Of a stretch of DNA of 64,000 nucleotides, positions 19,191 to 28,297 are shown piece after piece. Position 1 is the first letter of the stretch; every line of letters starts with the position of its first letter. Location: positions 1,984,001 to 2,048,000 of the forward strand of contig NZ_CP091092.1 in the NCBI RefSeq assembly GCF_029633915.1, given 5' to 3'. A model generated the notes under the pieces. That model had not been told where the DNA came from and ran no database searches. It saw nothing but the letters and a program-made list of their open reading frames with translations. Position numbers and translations under genes: made by a program. Source of the DNA: Methanomicrobium antiquum (lineage in GTDB: Archaea > Halobacteriota > Methanomicrobia > Methanomicrobiales > Methanomicrobiaceae).

Positions 19191-19445
19191 TTAAATACTA
19201 ATTCCTGCGAAATTAAGCACAATCAGAAGTATTGCGCCTGGAAGTCCTCCAAGAGCACATACCAAAACCGCACCCCATGTAACCTTAAAAGATTCCATAC
19301 CCAAAAGATTGAACTGTGATACAAGAACAAGCACAATTAAGCCTATAACTGAGTTTACAATAAGAGTTGTCAGGTTTTTTAAAAGATACCACAGGGCAAA
19401 TATTATTCCGCAGGCAATTATTACCGTAATTACTGTATCCAACAT
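19191..19445 (-). CDS. BofA-like small membrane protein
   Basis: The 84-residue protein is almost wholly hydrophobic, with two or three membrane helices, and contains NSVIGLIVLVLVSQFNLLG and ALGGLPGAILLIVLNFAGI. The LGGLPGA-type end is characteristic of the BofA family (named for a sporulation sigma-K processing inhibitor). Methanogens do not sporulate, so the role here is unknown; some relation to membrane protein turnover is a guess. Confidence 0.75.
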   Translation of the reverse strand: MLDTVITVIIACGIIFALWYLLKNLTTLIVNSVIGLIVLVLVSQFNLLGMESFKVTWGAVLVCALGGLPGAILLIVLNFAGISI

Positions 19446-19476
19446 TCCTGTTTATTAATAAAACACACAATTTACA

Positions 19477-19686
19477 TTAATCTTTCTTCAATAGATTTTG
19501 AAAAAATATCTCAGAATTTTGATTTCTCATTTCAAAAATATTTGAAAAAAAAGTTCGAAGAAGCATAATAGCGGTTAATAAACCTAAAACAGACAAAAAA
19601 ATTACCCGGAAATTTTTAAAAAAATGCTTTTTAAAAATTTTTGTTTTTAAATTCTGTTTAAAGGCATCCATGAATGCATATTTCAT
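19477..19686 (-). CDS. Possible small membrane protein (doubtful)
   Basis: A 69-residue reading frame from ATG 19686 starts MKYAFMDAFKQNLKTKIFKK and has one hydrophobic helix (VIFLSVLGLLTAIMLL) followed by a polar tail. The region is very A+T rich, so an open frame may arise by chance, and its 5' end overlaps a copy of the dispersed repeat. No family is recognised and no good ribosome binding site is seen. Confidence 0.3.
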   Translation of the reverse strand: MKYAFMDAFKQNLKTKIFKKHFFKNFRVIFLSVLGLLTAIMLLRTFFSNIFEMRNQNSEIFFQNLLKKD

Positions 19687-19725
19687 GCTAACTGTTTCAT
19701 GTAAGTTACAAAGTAACTTCAATAG
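19660..19725 (+). repeat. Dispersed hairpin repeat, copy B (right half)
   Basis: Contains TTTCATGCTAACTGTTTCATG at 19681 onward followed by a perfect 7-bp stem: AAGTTAC at 19703-19709, loop AAA, GTAACTT at 19713-19719. The equivalent stem in copy E has ATCAC/GTGAT instead, so pairing is kept by changes on both sides. The left hairpin is not recognisable. Confidence 0.65.
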
Positions 19726-19737
19726 CAAATTAACTGG

Positions 19738-20022
19738 TTAAAATTTGTCCATATCTTCATCAGACGGCCTGATCTCTTTTCTGACACCGTCTTTATAATA
19801 AACATATGAAAAACCTACCCATTTACCTTCTGTTGAATTTTTAATATCAATCAGTGCATTCATTGCTTCAAGGCCGTCTTCATCATGTATTTCAATTCTT
19901 ACAGATTCTTCAACCTCATCCTCATCGGAGTTATACCGAACCCATGTGATGACATCTTCATCGTCATCAAAATCCTCTTCAACCTTTGCCTTTTCTTCCT
20001 TCTTTTTTCCAAATCCAAACAT
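19738..20022 (-). CDS. Small acidic protein of unknown function
   Basis: The 94-residue protein begins MFGFGKKKEEKAKVEED and is strongly acidic (stretches of DDDED, SDEDEVEE). The remainder, KWVGFSYVYYKDGVRKEIRP and its surroundings, looks like a small beta-rich domain. No membrane segment or known motif is seen. It stands alone, with about 275 bases of A/T-rich sequence upstream that shows nothing else recognisable. Confidence 0.65.
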   Translation of the reverse strand: MFGFGKKKEEKAKVEEDFDDDEDVITWVRYNSDEDEVEESVRIEIHDEDGLEAMNALIDIKNSTEGKWVGFSYVYYKDGVRKEIRPSDEDMDKF

Positions 20023-20297
20023 GATTTTAAACTCCTTTTTAATTAAATATTAATTAAATATCAATCAAATAAACATAAACAGGCAATACACACCCGAATA
20101 TAATCAAAAATCAGGATGATTGCTGTCTAATAAATCAATTATTCTTTTCTGAAATATTTATACTCATCGCAACAGAATTAAATCATCGCAACAGATTTTA
20201 AAAACTGCTGAGAAAAATTAAAAAATCTGAAGCTTTGAGGATATTTTAAAGAGAAAAACATAATTTAAAGACAAAATAAGGGTTGAAAGGAAAAAAA

Positions 20298-21602
20298 TTA
20301 TTCTCCAACAACAAAAAGTTCCTGGAAACGAAGTGACGGAACAGTCATAGAGCCAAGTGTTCTTGACTCTTCTGACATTCCTGCAATATTTCCAAGCATT
20401 TCAAATACATTTCCGGAAAGCATTGCAGACTTAATCGGCTTTGTCTTCTCCCCTCCCTCAATCCATGCGGCGTTAGAGAGTTCAACTGAAAAGTCGCCTG
20501 TCACCGCATTTGCAGTATGTGCCCCGACAACAGTGTGGGCATAGACTGCTTTTTCATCAAAAACATCACAACGTTTTCCGTCAAGGAAAATATTGTGTGT
20601 CCCGATTGCAGGGCTTCCGCCTGCACCTGCACGAACCGCACTTCCGGTTGATTTTTGGTTATAGCGGTATGCAGTCTTCAAATCATATGAAAACTCATTT
20701 ACAACACCGGATTTGATTAAATCAATTCTTCGTGTCAAAACCCCTTCTGAATCCAAAAGCCTCGAGCCGGTGCCATGATGAGGATCGTCATATAGATTTA
20801 AGTTCTCATCAAAACAATCATCGCCCAGTTTGTCTGCAAGATATGAACGCCCGGAATTTACGTTCCTTCCGGAAAATGACGGGATAACAACCGAACCTAT
20901 CAGCTGGCATACGGCAATGGGAGACAAAATAACATCATAATTACCGGTTTTTATACTTCCTGCATCTTTTGAAAATACAGCCAGCGATGCCGCATCTCTT
21001 CCGGTTTTTTCAGGGTCAATTCTGTCTGCATGTGATGATGAATCAAATTCATAGCCGGTCGATGTAGCGGCAATTGTTTCCATTGAAACACCACAGCCTG
21101 TCTTTTCAAGAGAATAGAAAACTCCGTTTGAATTGGCAATAACAGATTGTCCCTTTGAAAACGAAACACTGCCTCCTACGACATCACAATCTGCATCTGA
21201 TGCACCAAAAAGCAACCTTTCAATAAAATTCTCAGCAGTTTCAATATCGCATGACATCTTTTCATCAAAGACATCCAACCTCAAATCAGGAAGAGAGCAG
21301 GGAGTGGAAAGACCCTCCCAGTTTTGTGGTGTTGACAGCTTTGAACTTGAAACCGCAGATAAAAGGCATTTTTCAAAGCATTTTGGATCGTTTGTCGATG
21401 AACATCCTATTTTTCCGTCTTTTACAACCCTGATTCCAATTCCCCAGGATTCTGAGCCTTCAGCCTCACCAATAAGCCTTCCTTTAAGTTCAAGACCAAC
21501 TCCGAAGCCTTCGGAAAAAAACACTTCAATATCATCGGCAAGCTTTGAACCCTTTCTTAAAATATCATCAATTATTGAAAAGTTCTCATTATCTTCTGCC
21601 AT
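20298..21602 (-). CDS. tldE: TldE/PmbA-family metalloprotease subunit
   Basis: The 434-residue protein is the partner of TldD. The TldD/TldE heterodimer degrades or trims peptides and unfolded proteins in the cytoplasm. The usual blocks are present: GVGLELKGRLIGEAEGSESWG-like beta strands near the start, TGNYDVILSPIAVCQLIGSV at about residue 220, and SGNVFEMLGNIAGMSEESR near the C-terminus. It lacks the HExxxH zinc site, as expected for TldE. It starts 5 bases after tldD on the same strand. Confidence 0.92.
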   Translation of the reverse strand: MAEDNENFSIIDDILRKGSKLADDIEVFFSEGFGVGLELKGRLIGEAEGSESWGIGIRVVKDGKIGCSSTNDPKCFEKCLLSAVSSSKLSTPQNWEGLSTPCSLPDLRLDVFDEKMSCDIETAENFIERLLFGASDADCDVVGGSVSFSKGQSVIANSNGVFYSLEKTGCGVSMETIAATSTGYEFDSSSHADRIDPEKTGRDAASLAVFSKDAGSIKTGNYDVILSPIAVCQLIGSVVIPSFSGRNVNSGRSYLADKLGDDCFDENLNLYDDPHHGTGSRLLDSEGVLTRRIDLIKSGVVNEFSYDLKTAYRYNQKSTGSAVRAGAGGSPAIGTHNIFLDGKRCDVFDEKAVYAHTVVGAHTANAVTGDFSVELSNAAWIEGGEKTKPIKSAMLSGNVFEMLGNIAGMSEESRTLGSMTVPSLRFQELFVVGE

Positions 21603-21607
21603 TTAAA

Positions 21608-22933
21608 TCACCCCTGCCCTCCGATAACGGCACTATTTAAAAGAAGATGCGGTGATCCGTCAGTTACAGGAACACTCTGCCCGCTTTTCCCGCAGTAACC
21701 CGGATTCATCTTTTTATCCTGAGCACAGAGAACAATATTATAGAGAGTCTTTAGGATATCTCCTGAGAGGGATACATCACGCACCATTCCGGAAAGCTCC
21801 CCGTTTTCTATGATATAGCCATATTCGGCATTGAACTGAAAAACACCTCTTCCCGGATCAACCTGTCCGCCTCTTGAGCCTTTGAGAAGTATACCGTTTC
21901 TGCACTCTGATATTATCTCATCATATGAAGAATCACCGTTTTCGATGAATGTGTTGCTCATTCTTACAACCGGAACTGCTCCTGCCTCACCTCTTGCATG
22001 CCCGGCGTCACCGAATCCAACAGCCGCAAGGGTCTGACGGTTGTGCAGAAATGATTTTAGCACTCCGTTTTTTATTATCTCTGTTCTGACTGGAAGTACA
22101 CCTTCGGCATCAACAGGCATAAAGCCAAATTCATGGATTGTTGGATCATCAACGACACTTATGATATCGCTTCCAATCTTCTGATCTGTCTTTCCGCGAA
22201 GGACAGATATACCCTCTTTTACAAGGTCACCTTCAGAAGCATGGCCGACCGCCTCATGTGCAAAAACGCCTGCAAGCTCCTGATCTAAAACAGCATCCAT
22301 TATTCCGCCCTTTGCAGGTTTTGCATCAAGAAGGCTTACTGCCCTTTCAGCCGCTAAAAGACCCTTTTCTTCCTTGTGCCTGAGATTAAAACCGGTGATT
22401 GTGCGTTCGCTCTCACGTCCGGCCTGCATCACACCGTCTTTTTTTGCAACCGCCGATACAGAATATCCTGAACGGCATATCTCATATGAAAAGGTGTTTT
22501 CAGATGAATCTTCAAAATAGACTGTTGCGTTTCCTTCAGTGTAGTTTGCACGTGTGTTTATGATGTTTTTTATATGTGCGGCTCTTTCAATCTCCATTAA
22601 AAGACCACACTTCTCCTCTAAAGAGACCTCTTTTGGGTCTTCATTTAGCTTTGGCATCGGAAGAATGCCGGATTTACAATCTGCAAGAGTTACTGTCTCC
22701 TGCGTTGCAGAAGCATACCGTAATGCAACGGAGATGTATTCGTCAATCTCTTTTTTGGATTTTGATCCAAAATTTTCTATAGAGGCAATTCCCCACCCCT
22801 TATCTCCTAAAACACGCAAAATTGCAGTATCTGAAAAACTGTCTGTTGCAGATTCAACTACTCCGTTGTCAATCTCAATATTTGTTATAACTCCCTTGAC
22901 ATGCCTTATATCGTAATATCCGGGCTCTTCCAT
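21608..22933 (-). CDS. tldD: TldD zinc metalloprotease subunit
   Basis: At 441 residues this is the catalytic half of the TldD/TldE pair. The zinc motif HEAVGH is at about residue 225, in AGVFAHEAVGHASEGDLV. GSRGGQVDPGRGVFQFNAEY and PGYCGKSGQSVPVTDGSPH are conserved substrate-channel blocks near the C-terminus. The ATG at 22933 is followed directly by the family start. With tldE 5 bases downstream the two subunits are made together. Confidence 0.94.
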   Translation of the reverse strand: MEEPGYYDIRHVKGVITNIEIDNGVVESATDSFSDTAILRVLGDKGWGIASIENFGSKSKKEIDEYISVALRYASATQETVTLADCKSGILPMPKLNEDPKEVSLEEKCGLLMEIERAAHIKNIINTRANYTEGNATVYFEDSSENTFSYEICRSGYSVSAVAKKDGVMQAGRESERTITGFNLRHKEEKGLLAAERAVSLLDAKPAKGGIMDAVLDQELAGVFAHEAVGHASEGDLVKEGISVLRGKTDQKIGSDIISVVDDPTIHEFGFMPVDAEGVLPVRTEIIKNGVLKSFLHNRQTLAAVGFGDAGHARGEAGAVPVVRMSNTFIENGDSSYDEIISECRNGILLKGSRGGQVDPGRGVFQFNAEYGYIIENGELSGMVRDVSLSGDILKTLYNIVLCAQDKKMNPGYCGKSGQSVPVTDGSPHLLLNSAVIGGQG

Positions 22934-23093
22934 AAAAAAACTCCTTTAAAAAATAAAATCAGAAAGGATATTTTGGGTTTTTTTTAAATATCCTGAAATT
23001 TAAGACAGAAATATTTCCTGTTTATGTTTCTGCCGCTTTTTGCTAATCTTTTTATGATTATCTCATAATGACAATCTGTCTCACGGGCAGTTT

Positions 23094-25217
23094 TTACAGA
23101 CCAGGGGTCTGTTTTGCCTGTGAAATCTTTTCAATCAGCTCTCCGGGATTGAGCTTTGCAAGATTTTTTAGTTTTTCAACAAAGTCATCTCTTTTTTCCG
23201 GAACAAGAGCAATCTCTAAAACTTCCTCAATTTTTGTTACCGGTATAATCTCAACCAAATCCTTGTAACGGTCTTCTATTAATACATCATCAAGGTTTGA
23301 CTGTGGAATTATAATTGTCTTTATTCCTGCCTTTGCCGCCGCTTCAATCTTATATGTAACACCGCCTATTGGAAGGACATTTCCCCTGACTGAGAGTGAG
23401 CCTGTCATGGCAACATCCTGGCGAACCGGAATTCCTTCAATTGCACTGATTACCGCTGTTGTAACACTGATTGATGCAGAATCGCCTTCAACTCCGCTGT
23501 AAGTGCCTATAAACTGGATATGAATATCCATATTTTTGATATCCTTTCCTGTAAACTTTTTAACAATCGCACTTACATTGATGATTGACTCTTTGGCAAT
23601 CTCCTTTAAAAGACCGGTTGCAACAATGTTTCCTGTTGCACCCTGTGTCGGAGTAACCTCAGCCATAATCGGAAGAACCTGTCCGGAATCAGCCCCGACA
23701 ACCGCAAGACCGTTTACACGTCCTATCTGAGCACCGGAAACGACTGTAAGCTCATATTCACGGCTTCTTTTTGTGTATTCGTCAGAGATCTGATCCTCAA
23801 CCGATCTTGCAATACTCTTTGCTTTTAGCACATGATCGGTTGTTGTCACCTCTGAGCCGTCCTGGCGTGCCATATCTCCTGCAACACGGATAAGACCTCC
23901 CATATCACGAAGCTTTAGTGTGAGGTGTCCCTTTCTGTTAGAACGTCTTCTGGCCTCACGCATTATCTCTTCGATTGCTCCTCTGTCAAACGGCGGAATC
24001 TTATTGTCGTTTTTAATCTCCTGGGCGACAAACATGATGAACTTCTTCTGATTCTCTTCAGTATCAGGCATTGTGTCCTGCATGTAAACTTCGTATCCAT
24101 ATCCTCTGATACGTGAACGAAGCGCCGGATGCATCCCTTCCATGGCATCAAGGTTTCCTGCGGCGATCATTACAAATCTGCACGGGACAGGCTCGGTTTT
24201 GACCATTGCACCGCTTGAGCGTTCACTCTGACCGGTGATTGAGAATTCTCCTTCCTGAAGTGCAGTCAAAAGATTCTGCTGGGAATGGGGAGTTAAGGTG
24301 TTAATTTCGTCTATGAAGAGAACACCTTTGTTTGCCTTGTGAATCGCTCCTGCTTCCACACGGTCATGTGCAGGTGTTTCAAGACCGCCTGACTGGAAGG
24401 GGTCATGCCTTACATCGCCTAAAAGCGCTCCTGCGTGAGAGCCGGTTCCGTCAAGGTATGGTGCATGAGAGTCTTTTTCGTTTGAAACCAGAAGCTTTGG
24501 AACCATTGCCTCTTCTTTTGGCCTTGAATACTGAAGAGCCATAAATATAAACGCCGCACCGATGATACCCATCAAAAGCTGTCCGGTGATGATTGCATAT
24601 CCCATAATGCCAAAGATAAGTATCATAATCAGTGTGTTTCTTGTCTGTGCACGCTTTCTGGCCTCTATTTTATGTGCTGAGACGATCTCTTTTCCGCGTC
24701 CTGCCTTTACTGTCCTGATAATCGGTGTGTTTGAATCATCGGAGTTTGGATATACCAAAATGTCCTGCATATCCTCCTTTGGCAAAAGCTCGGCCATTGC
24801 CTTTGCAAGCATTGATTTGCCTGTTCCGGGAGTTCCTATCATCATTACATGACGGCGCTGGGTTGCCGCTTTTTTGATGACCTCAACAGCATGCTCCTGG
24901 CCTATAACCTGGTCAATAAGCCTTTTTGGAACTTCTATATCAGAAGAGGTCTCTATTTTGTCAAGCTCCAGCTCATCAAGTTTTAAAAGCGGTTTTTTAT
25001 TCTCTTCATTATCTGCCGCTTCATTATTGTCTGCCTCTTCGTGTATTGTGACAACAGGAGTGTCTTCTGCGCGTGATTCAGCAGAAGGACTGTCAATTGG
25101 CTCAGAGGAGGCTGTATCGCTTCCGCTCATACTGCCCTTTTCAGGCCCACTGACCAAAAAATCTTTTGAATCAGGTTCTTTTTGATTTATATCTGGATTT
25201 TTATCGTTATTTACCAT
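23094..25217 (-). CDS. lonB: Archaeal membrane-bound Lon protease (LonB)
   Basis: The 707-residue ATP-dependent protease has an acidic N-terminal tail (1-75), an AAA+ domain with Walker A GTPGTGKS at 128-135, two membrane helices inserted at about 195-230, and the C-terminal peptidase. The catalytic dyad is Ser580 (in GVEGDSASIS) and Lys623 (in GGVTYKIEAA), 43 residues apart as in other Lon enzymes. The inserted helices anchor it to the membrane, where it removes damaged proteins. The N-terminal tail is longer and more acidic than usual. It is divergent from prs. Confidence 0.95.
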   Translation of the reverse strand: MVNNDKNPDINQKEPDSKDFLVSGPEKGSMSGSDTASSEPIDSPSAESRAEDTPVVTIHEEADNNEAADNEENKKPLLKLDELELDKIETSSDIEVPKRLIDQVIGQEHAVEVIKKAATQRRHVMMIGTPGTGKSMLAKAMAELLPKEDMQDILVYPNSDDSNTPIIRTVKAGRGKEIVSAHKIEARKRAQTRNTLIMILIFGIMGYAIITGQLLMGIIGAAFIFMALQYSRPKEEAMVPKLLVSNEKDSHAPYLDGTGSHAGALLGDVRHDPFQSGGLETPAHDRVEAGAIHKANKGVLFIDEINTLTPHSQQNLLTALQEGEFSITGQSERSSGAMVKTEPVPCRFVMIAAGNLDAMEGMHPALRSRIRGYGYEVYMQDTMPDTEENQKKFIMFVAQEIKNDNKIPPFDRGAIEEIMREARRRSNRKGHLTLKLRDMGGLIRVAGDMARQDGSEVTTTDHVLKAKSIARSVEDQISDEYTKRSREYELTVVSGAQIGRVNGLAVVGADSGQVLPIMAEVTPTQGATGNIVATGLLKEIAKESIINVSAIVKKFTGKDIKNMDIHIQFIGTYSGVEGDSASISVTTAVISAIEGIPVRQDVAMTGSLSVRGNVLPIGGVTYKIEAAAKAGIKTIIIPQSNLDDVLIEDRYKDLVEIIPVTKIEEVLEIALVPEKRDDFVEKLKNLAKLNPGELIEKISQAKQTPGL

Positions 25218-25300
25218 TAACAGATTTACCTCTTACAAACGATAGTGCTTAAATGATTCTTTCCTGATAGTTTAAGTACTTTCCAGAACAGGTAATAATC

Positions 25301-26146
25301 ATGAAAATAGTCAGCAACGAGAGATCACAGGTTTTAGCCGCAAAAACAGCCGCCATTTGCGGGCTTGACCTAGTACCTGTCGAATTTAAAAAGTTCCCTG
25401 ACGGAGAGCTTTATTTAAAGACAGGTAAGAGGGATGAAAAGACTGTAATCATTGCAAGCATCACTGACAGCGATTCTTTTATCCAGACACTTCTTCTTGC
25501 AGACGCATGTGAGGAGTCAGAAATAACACTTGTTATTCCTTACATGGGATATGCACGACAGGATAAGAAGTTCAATGACGGAGAAGCTGTCAGTGCAAGA
25601 GCGGTTGCAAGGGCGCTTTCACAGAATGTTTCAAAGATATACACGATTAATACACATGAAAAGGAGAATCTGTCATTTTTCAAAGTCCCTGCAGAGGACT
25701 TAACACTTGCTCCATATATGTGCAGATACATAGAGACCTTAAATCTTAAAGAGCCGTTAATTATTGCACCTGATGCAGGAGCGGCCGCATTTGCAAAGTC
25801 TGTAGCCGCTGAGATGGACTTTGACTGCGACCACCTACAAAAAACAAGGCTTTCCGGAACAGAGGTTACAATGCAGCCAAAAGATCTTGATGTGAATGAA
25901 AGAAGTGTGGTAATTGTTGACGACATCATCTCAACCGGCGCTACACTTGCAAATGCCGCCGCGATGCTTAAAAATCAGGGAGCCGCGGAGGTTCATACAG
26001 CATGTGTTCACGGGGTTTTTGCCGCCGGCGGATTTGCAAAGCTCTTTTCAGCAGGTCTTGCATCTCTTGCATCAAGTGATACAATCGAATCTGCTTCAAG
26101 CAAAATTTCGGCTGACGAATGCATAAAAAAAGCAATACTTGGATAA
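25301..26146 (+). CDS. prs: Ribose-phosphate pyrophosphokinase (PRPP synthase)
   Basis: The 281-residue enzyme makes PRPP from ribose 5-phosphate and ATP for purine, pyrimidine, His and Trp synthesis. It has the block FPDGELYLK, the catalytic flexible-loop region MGYARQDKKFNDGEAVSARA, and the PRPP site VVIVDDIISTGATLANAA near residue 205. It is shorter than bacterial enzymes (about 315), which fits the archaeal form. An AGGTAAT ribosome binding site lies before the ATG. Confidence 0.95.
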   Translation: MKIVSNERSQVLAAKTAAICGLDLVPVEFKKFPDGELYLKTGKRDEKTVIIASITDSDSFIQTLLLADACEESEITLVIPYMGYARQDKKFNDGEAVSARAVARALSQNVSKIYTINTHEKENLSFFKVPAEDLTLAPYMCRYIETLNLKEPLIIAPDAGAAAFAKSVAAEMDFDCDHLQKTRLSGTEVTMQPKDLDVNERSVVIVDDIISTGATLANAAAMLKNQGAAEVHTACVHGVFAAGGFAKLFSAGLASLASSDTIESASSKISADECIKKAILG

Positions 26147-26268
26147 AATACAAATTTCAAACAAACAAATTAAAAAACAATAAAAAATGTCGATAAATTA
26201 TTTCAGAAAAGGTGTCAGAAAATCATCAGATAATAATCAGATAATCATAAAATAATCCTCAAACAATC

Positions 26269-26739
26269 ATGCCTGAAAAAACGCCTGTTAAGATACTTGA
26301 TTCATCCTTTTTTTTCCTCGATATACCGATGGATGGTGAATTTGCAATTCCTCATGCGGTTGAAGAGGAGCTAAAAGATATAAGAGCAAAGTCAAAGCTT
26401 GAAGCATTAAAGGCACAGGGTCTTATTGTCTGTGAGCCCTCAGAAGAGTCCAGAAAAAAAGCAGTTGAGGCTTCTGAAAAATCAGGAGATATTCAGGTTA
26501 TATCCTCAACTGACACAGATGTGATTGCACTTGCACTTGAGCTTGGCGGAAGCGTTGTTACAGACGACTTTGCTCTTTCTAATACTGCACAGACACTGGG
26601 ACTTAAAGTATATCCGCTTCAGATGCGTGCGGCTAAAAAAAGGAGATGGAAATACCGGTGCACAGGGTGCAGGAAACTTCACGATTCATTAGGTGAATGT
26701 GATGTCTGCGGAGCTTTGATCAAAAGAATGTATAAGTGA
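26269..26739 (+). CDS. nob1: Nob1-like rRNA maturation endonuclease (PIN + zinc ribbon)
   Basis: The 156-residue protein has a PIN domain (ILDSSFFF at the start, STDTDVIALALELGGSVVTD with acidic metal ligands around residues 85-105) and a C-terminal zinc ribbon YRCTGCRKLH and CDVCG. This layout is that of archaeal Nob1, which cuts the 3' end of 16S rRNA in 30S maturation. It lies upstream of gfcR with a gap of 20 bases. Confidence 0.88.
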   Translation: MPEKTPVKILDSSFFFLDIPMDGEFAIPHAVEEELKDIRAKSKLEALKAQGLIVCEPSEESRKKAVEASEKSGDIQVISSTDTDVIALALELGGSVVTDDFALSNTAQTLGLKVYPLQMRAAKKRRWKYRCTGCRKLHDSLGECDVCGALIKRMYK

Positions 26740-26759
26740 TAAAATCAATATCGTAGATT

Positions 26760-27374
26760 ATGTCATCTCTTAGTGAACTCATTGAAAAAGCCAAAAATCT
26801 TCACTCGGAAGGAAGGAGCTCAAGCCAGATTGCCGATGAGATGAGTCTTTCAACTGAAACCATAACGTGGCTTTTAACACAGCAGAAAGGCGAAAAGGCA
26901 GCGCCAAAAGATATTGTAATAGACTGGTCATCTATAAGCGGCCATGCTGATATGCTTCATGACGCATCTGTAATGCTTCTTAAAAGATATATCCATGCAA
27001 CTGAAGATGCAGACGCAGACGAAGAGATATTTCCGGATTTAATTGTCGGAGTTGCACATTCAGGAATACCGATTGCAACAATGATTGCAGGCGAGGCTGA
27101 TTCACTTTTTACAATGTTTCACCCAAAAAAGCATGCCACCGGTGAAAACCCGACAGGCTCTCTTAACAGCAGTTTTGCAGATGTATCAGGCAAGAAATGC
27201 TTAATAGTCGATGATGTTATCACAAGCGGAAGAACAATTGCAGAAACGATTGATTCAGTTAGAAAACATAACGGAACGGCAATTGGAGTCTGTGTTTTAT
27301 TTGACAAACTCGGCCTTGATGAGATTGACACAGTTCCTGTATATTCACTTGTCAGAGTCAGCAGAATTGACTAA
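26760..27374 (+). CDS. gfcR: GfcR-type HTH/phosphoribosyltransferase regulator
   Basis: The 204-residue protein has an N-terminal helix-turn-helix (SELIEKAKNLHSEGRSSSQI and MSLSTETITWLL, residues 1-40) joined to a type I phosphoribosyltransferase domain with the PRPP loop CLIVDDVITSGRTIAE near residue 148. In haloarchaea GfcR relatives act as regulators of sugar and pentose metabolism; in methanogens they are often named orotate phosphoribosyltransferase-like. The regulator role is inferred from the HTH. A copy of the dispersed repeat begins right at its stop codon. Confidence 0.87.
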   Translation: MSSLSELIEKAKNLHSEGRSSSQIADEMSLSTETITWLLTQQKGEKAAPKDIVIDWSSISGHADMLHDASVMLLKRYIHATEDADADEEIFPDLIVGVAHSGIPIATMIAGEADSLFTMFHPKKHATGENPTGSLNSSFADVSGKKCLIVDDVITSGRTIAETIDSVRKHNGTAIGVCVLFDKLGLDEIDTVPVYSLVRVSRID

Positions 27375-27440
27375 AAACGTCCGGAAAAAATATATTTCAT
27401 GCTAACTGTTTCATGGAATTTACGAAGTAACTCTCATTAA
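27372..27440 (+). repeat. Dispersed hairpin repeat, copy C
   Basis: Starts with AAAAACGTCC right at the gfcR stop and continues with TTTCATGCTAACTGTTTCATG, shared exactly with copy B. The left stem is lost and the right stem is reduced to TTAC, loop GAA, GTAA at 27420-27430. It looks like a decayed copy. Confidence 0.6.
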
Positions 27441-27483
27441 AAAAACTATATTGCTTATAAAAGAGGACTATATTGATTTATAA

Positions 27484-27550
27484 AAAAACGTTCATGAAAC
27501 AAATTTTTCATGGACTGTTACATGAAAATCATGAGTTGGTTTTCATGGTA
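27484..27550 (+). repeat. Dispersed hairpin repeat, copy D
   Basis: Left hairpin: GTTCATGAAA at 27490-27499 with TTTCATGGAC at 27506-27515 (one G-T pair). Right hairpin: CATGAAAA at 27521-27528 with TTTTCATG at 27540-27547, perfect. It lies in the leader region of the second cheW gene. Confidence 0.7.
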
Positions 27551-27579
27551 AATGATACAAATATCAGAGGATTTAGGAT

Positions 27580-28047
27580 ATGGCTGTAATTGATTTGGTA
27601 GTATTTGAACTGAATAAGACACTTTATGCACTTGACATCACACTTGCACGCGAAATTGTTGAGATGATGACTCCGACCCCTATTCCACGCTCTCCCCCTC
27701 ATGTGGCAGGAATAATTAATCTTCGCGGCGAGATTACAAAAATAATTCATTTGTGCACTCTTCTTGATATTCAGGAAAATCCTGACGCTGAAACAAGAAA
27801 AATTATTATTCTGACATCTGCTGATTCAGAAAAATCTAAGATTGGAATAATTGTGGATGATGTTAAAAGCGTTATTGCAATAGAAGAAGATACAATTGAC
27901 ACAATGGATAATGCAGTCTCAAAAGAGGCTTATGTTAAGGGGATAATAAAAAGAAAATCCGAAACTGACAATAAAGAAACACAGCTTGTAATCTGGATTG
28001 ATCTCTCAAAAGTTCTTGAAGAGCTTAATTTTGGGTTGAATCAATAA
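27580..28047 (+). CDS. cheW: Second CheW chemotaxis adaptor
   Basis: The 155-residue protein is a paralogue of the CheW at 16726: both share VVQFE/LVVFEL-type starts, EIVEMM, RSPPHVAGIINLRGEITKI and IGIIVDDVKSV. An AGAGGAT ribosome binding site lies at 27565-27571. It stands alone, with no receptor gene nearby, so it probably serves a different receptor set or fine-tunes arrays. The 220 bases downstream hold the thermosome promoter and nothing else that I recognise. Confidence 0.92.
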   Translation: MAVIDLVVFELNKTLYALDITLAREIVEMMTPTPIPRSPPHVAGIINLRGEITKIIHLCTLLDIQENPDAETRKIIILTSADSEKSKIGIIVDDVKSVIAIEEDTIDTMDNAVSKEAYVKGIIKRKSETDNKETQLVIWIDLSKVLEELNFGLNQ

Positions 28048-28239
28048 TAAAACAATCAGCCTTTATCTTTATTCATAGTCCGGATTTAAAAATTGTTCAT
28101 GAATTAAGAATAAATTTTCAAATCTCCGCTCAATTATCAGATATAATATAATCATCATTTAATTTTGGTTTTAAGGCTAAATATTAGCTGTAATAAAACA
28201 TTTATTTAATTTTTCAGGTGTCAGAATACCAATGATAAG

Positions 28240-28249
28240 TTATATATAG
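28240..28249 (+). promoter_or_regulatory. TATA box of the thermosome gene
   Basis: TTATATATAG at 28240-28249 is a near-ideal archaeal TATA box. Transcription would start near 28268-28272. This makes the upstream ATG at 28268 an unlikely start and supports ATG 28298 with its GAGAGGT site. Confidence 0.6.
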
Positions 28250-28297
28250 AATCGCAATTCCACATTTATGGAGAATCTTATTGAGAGGTATCTGCAT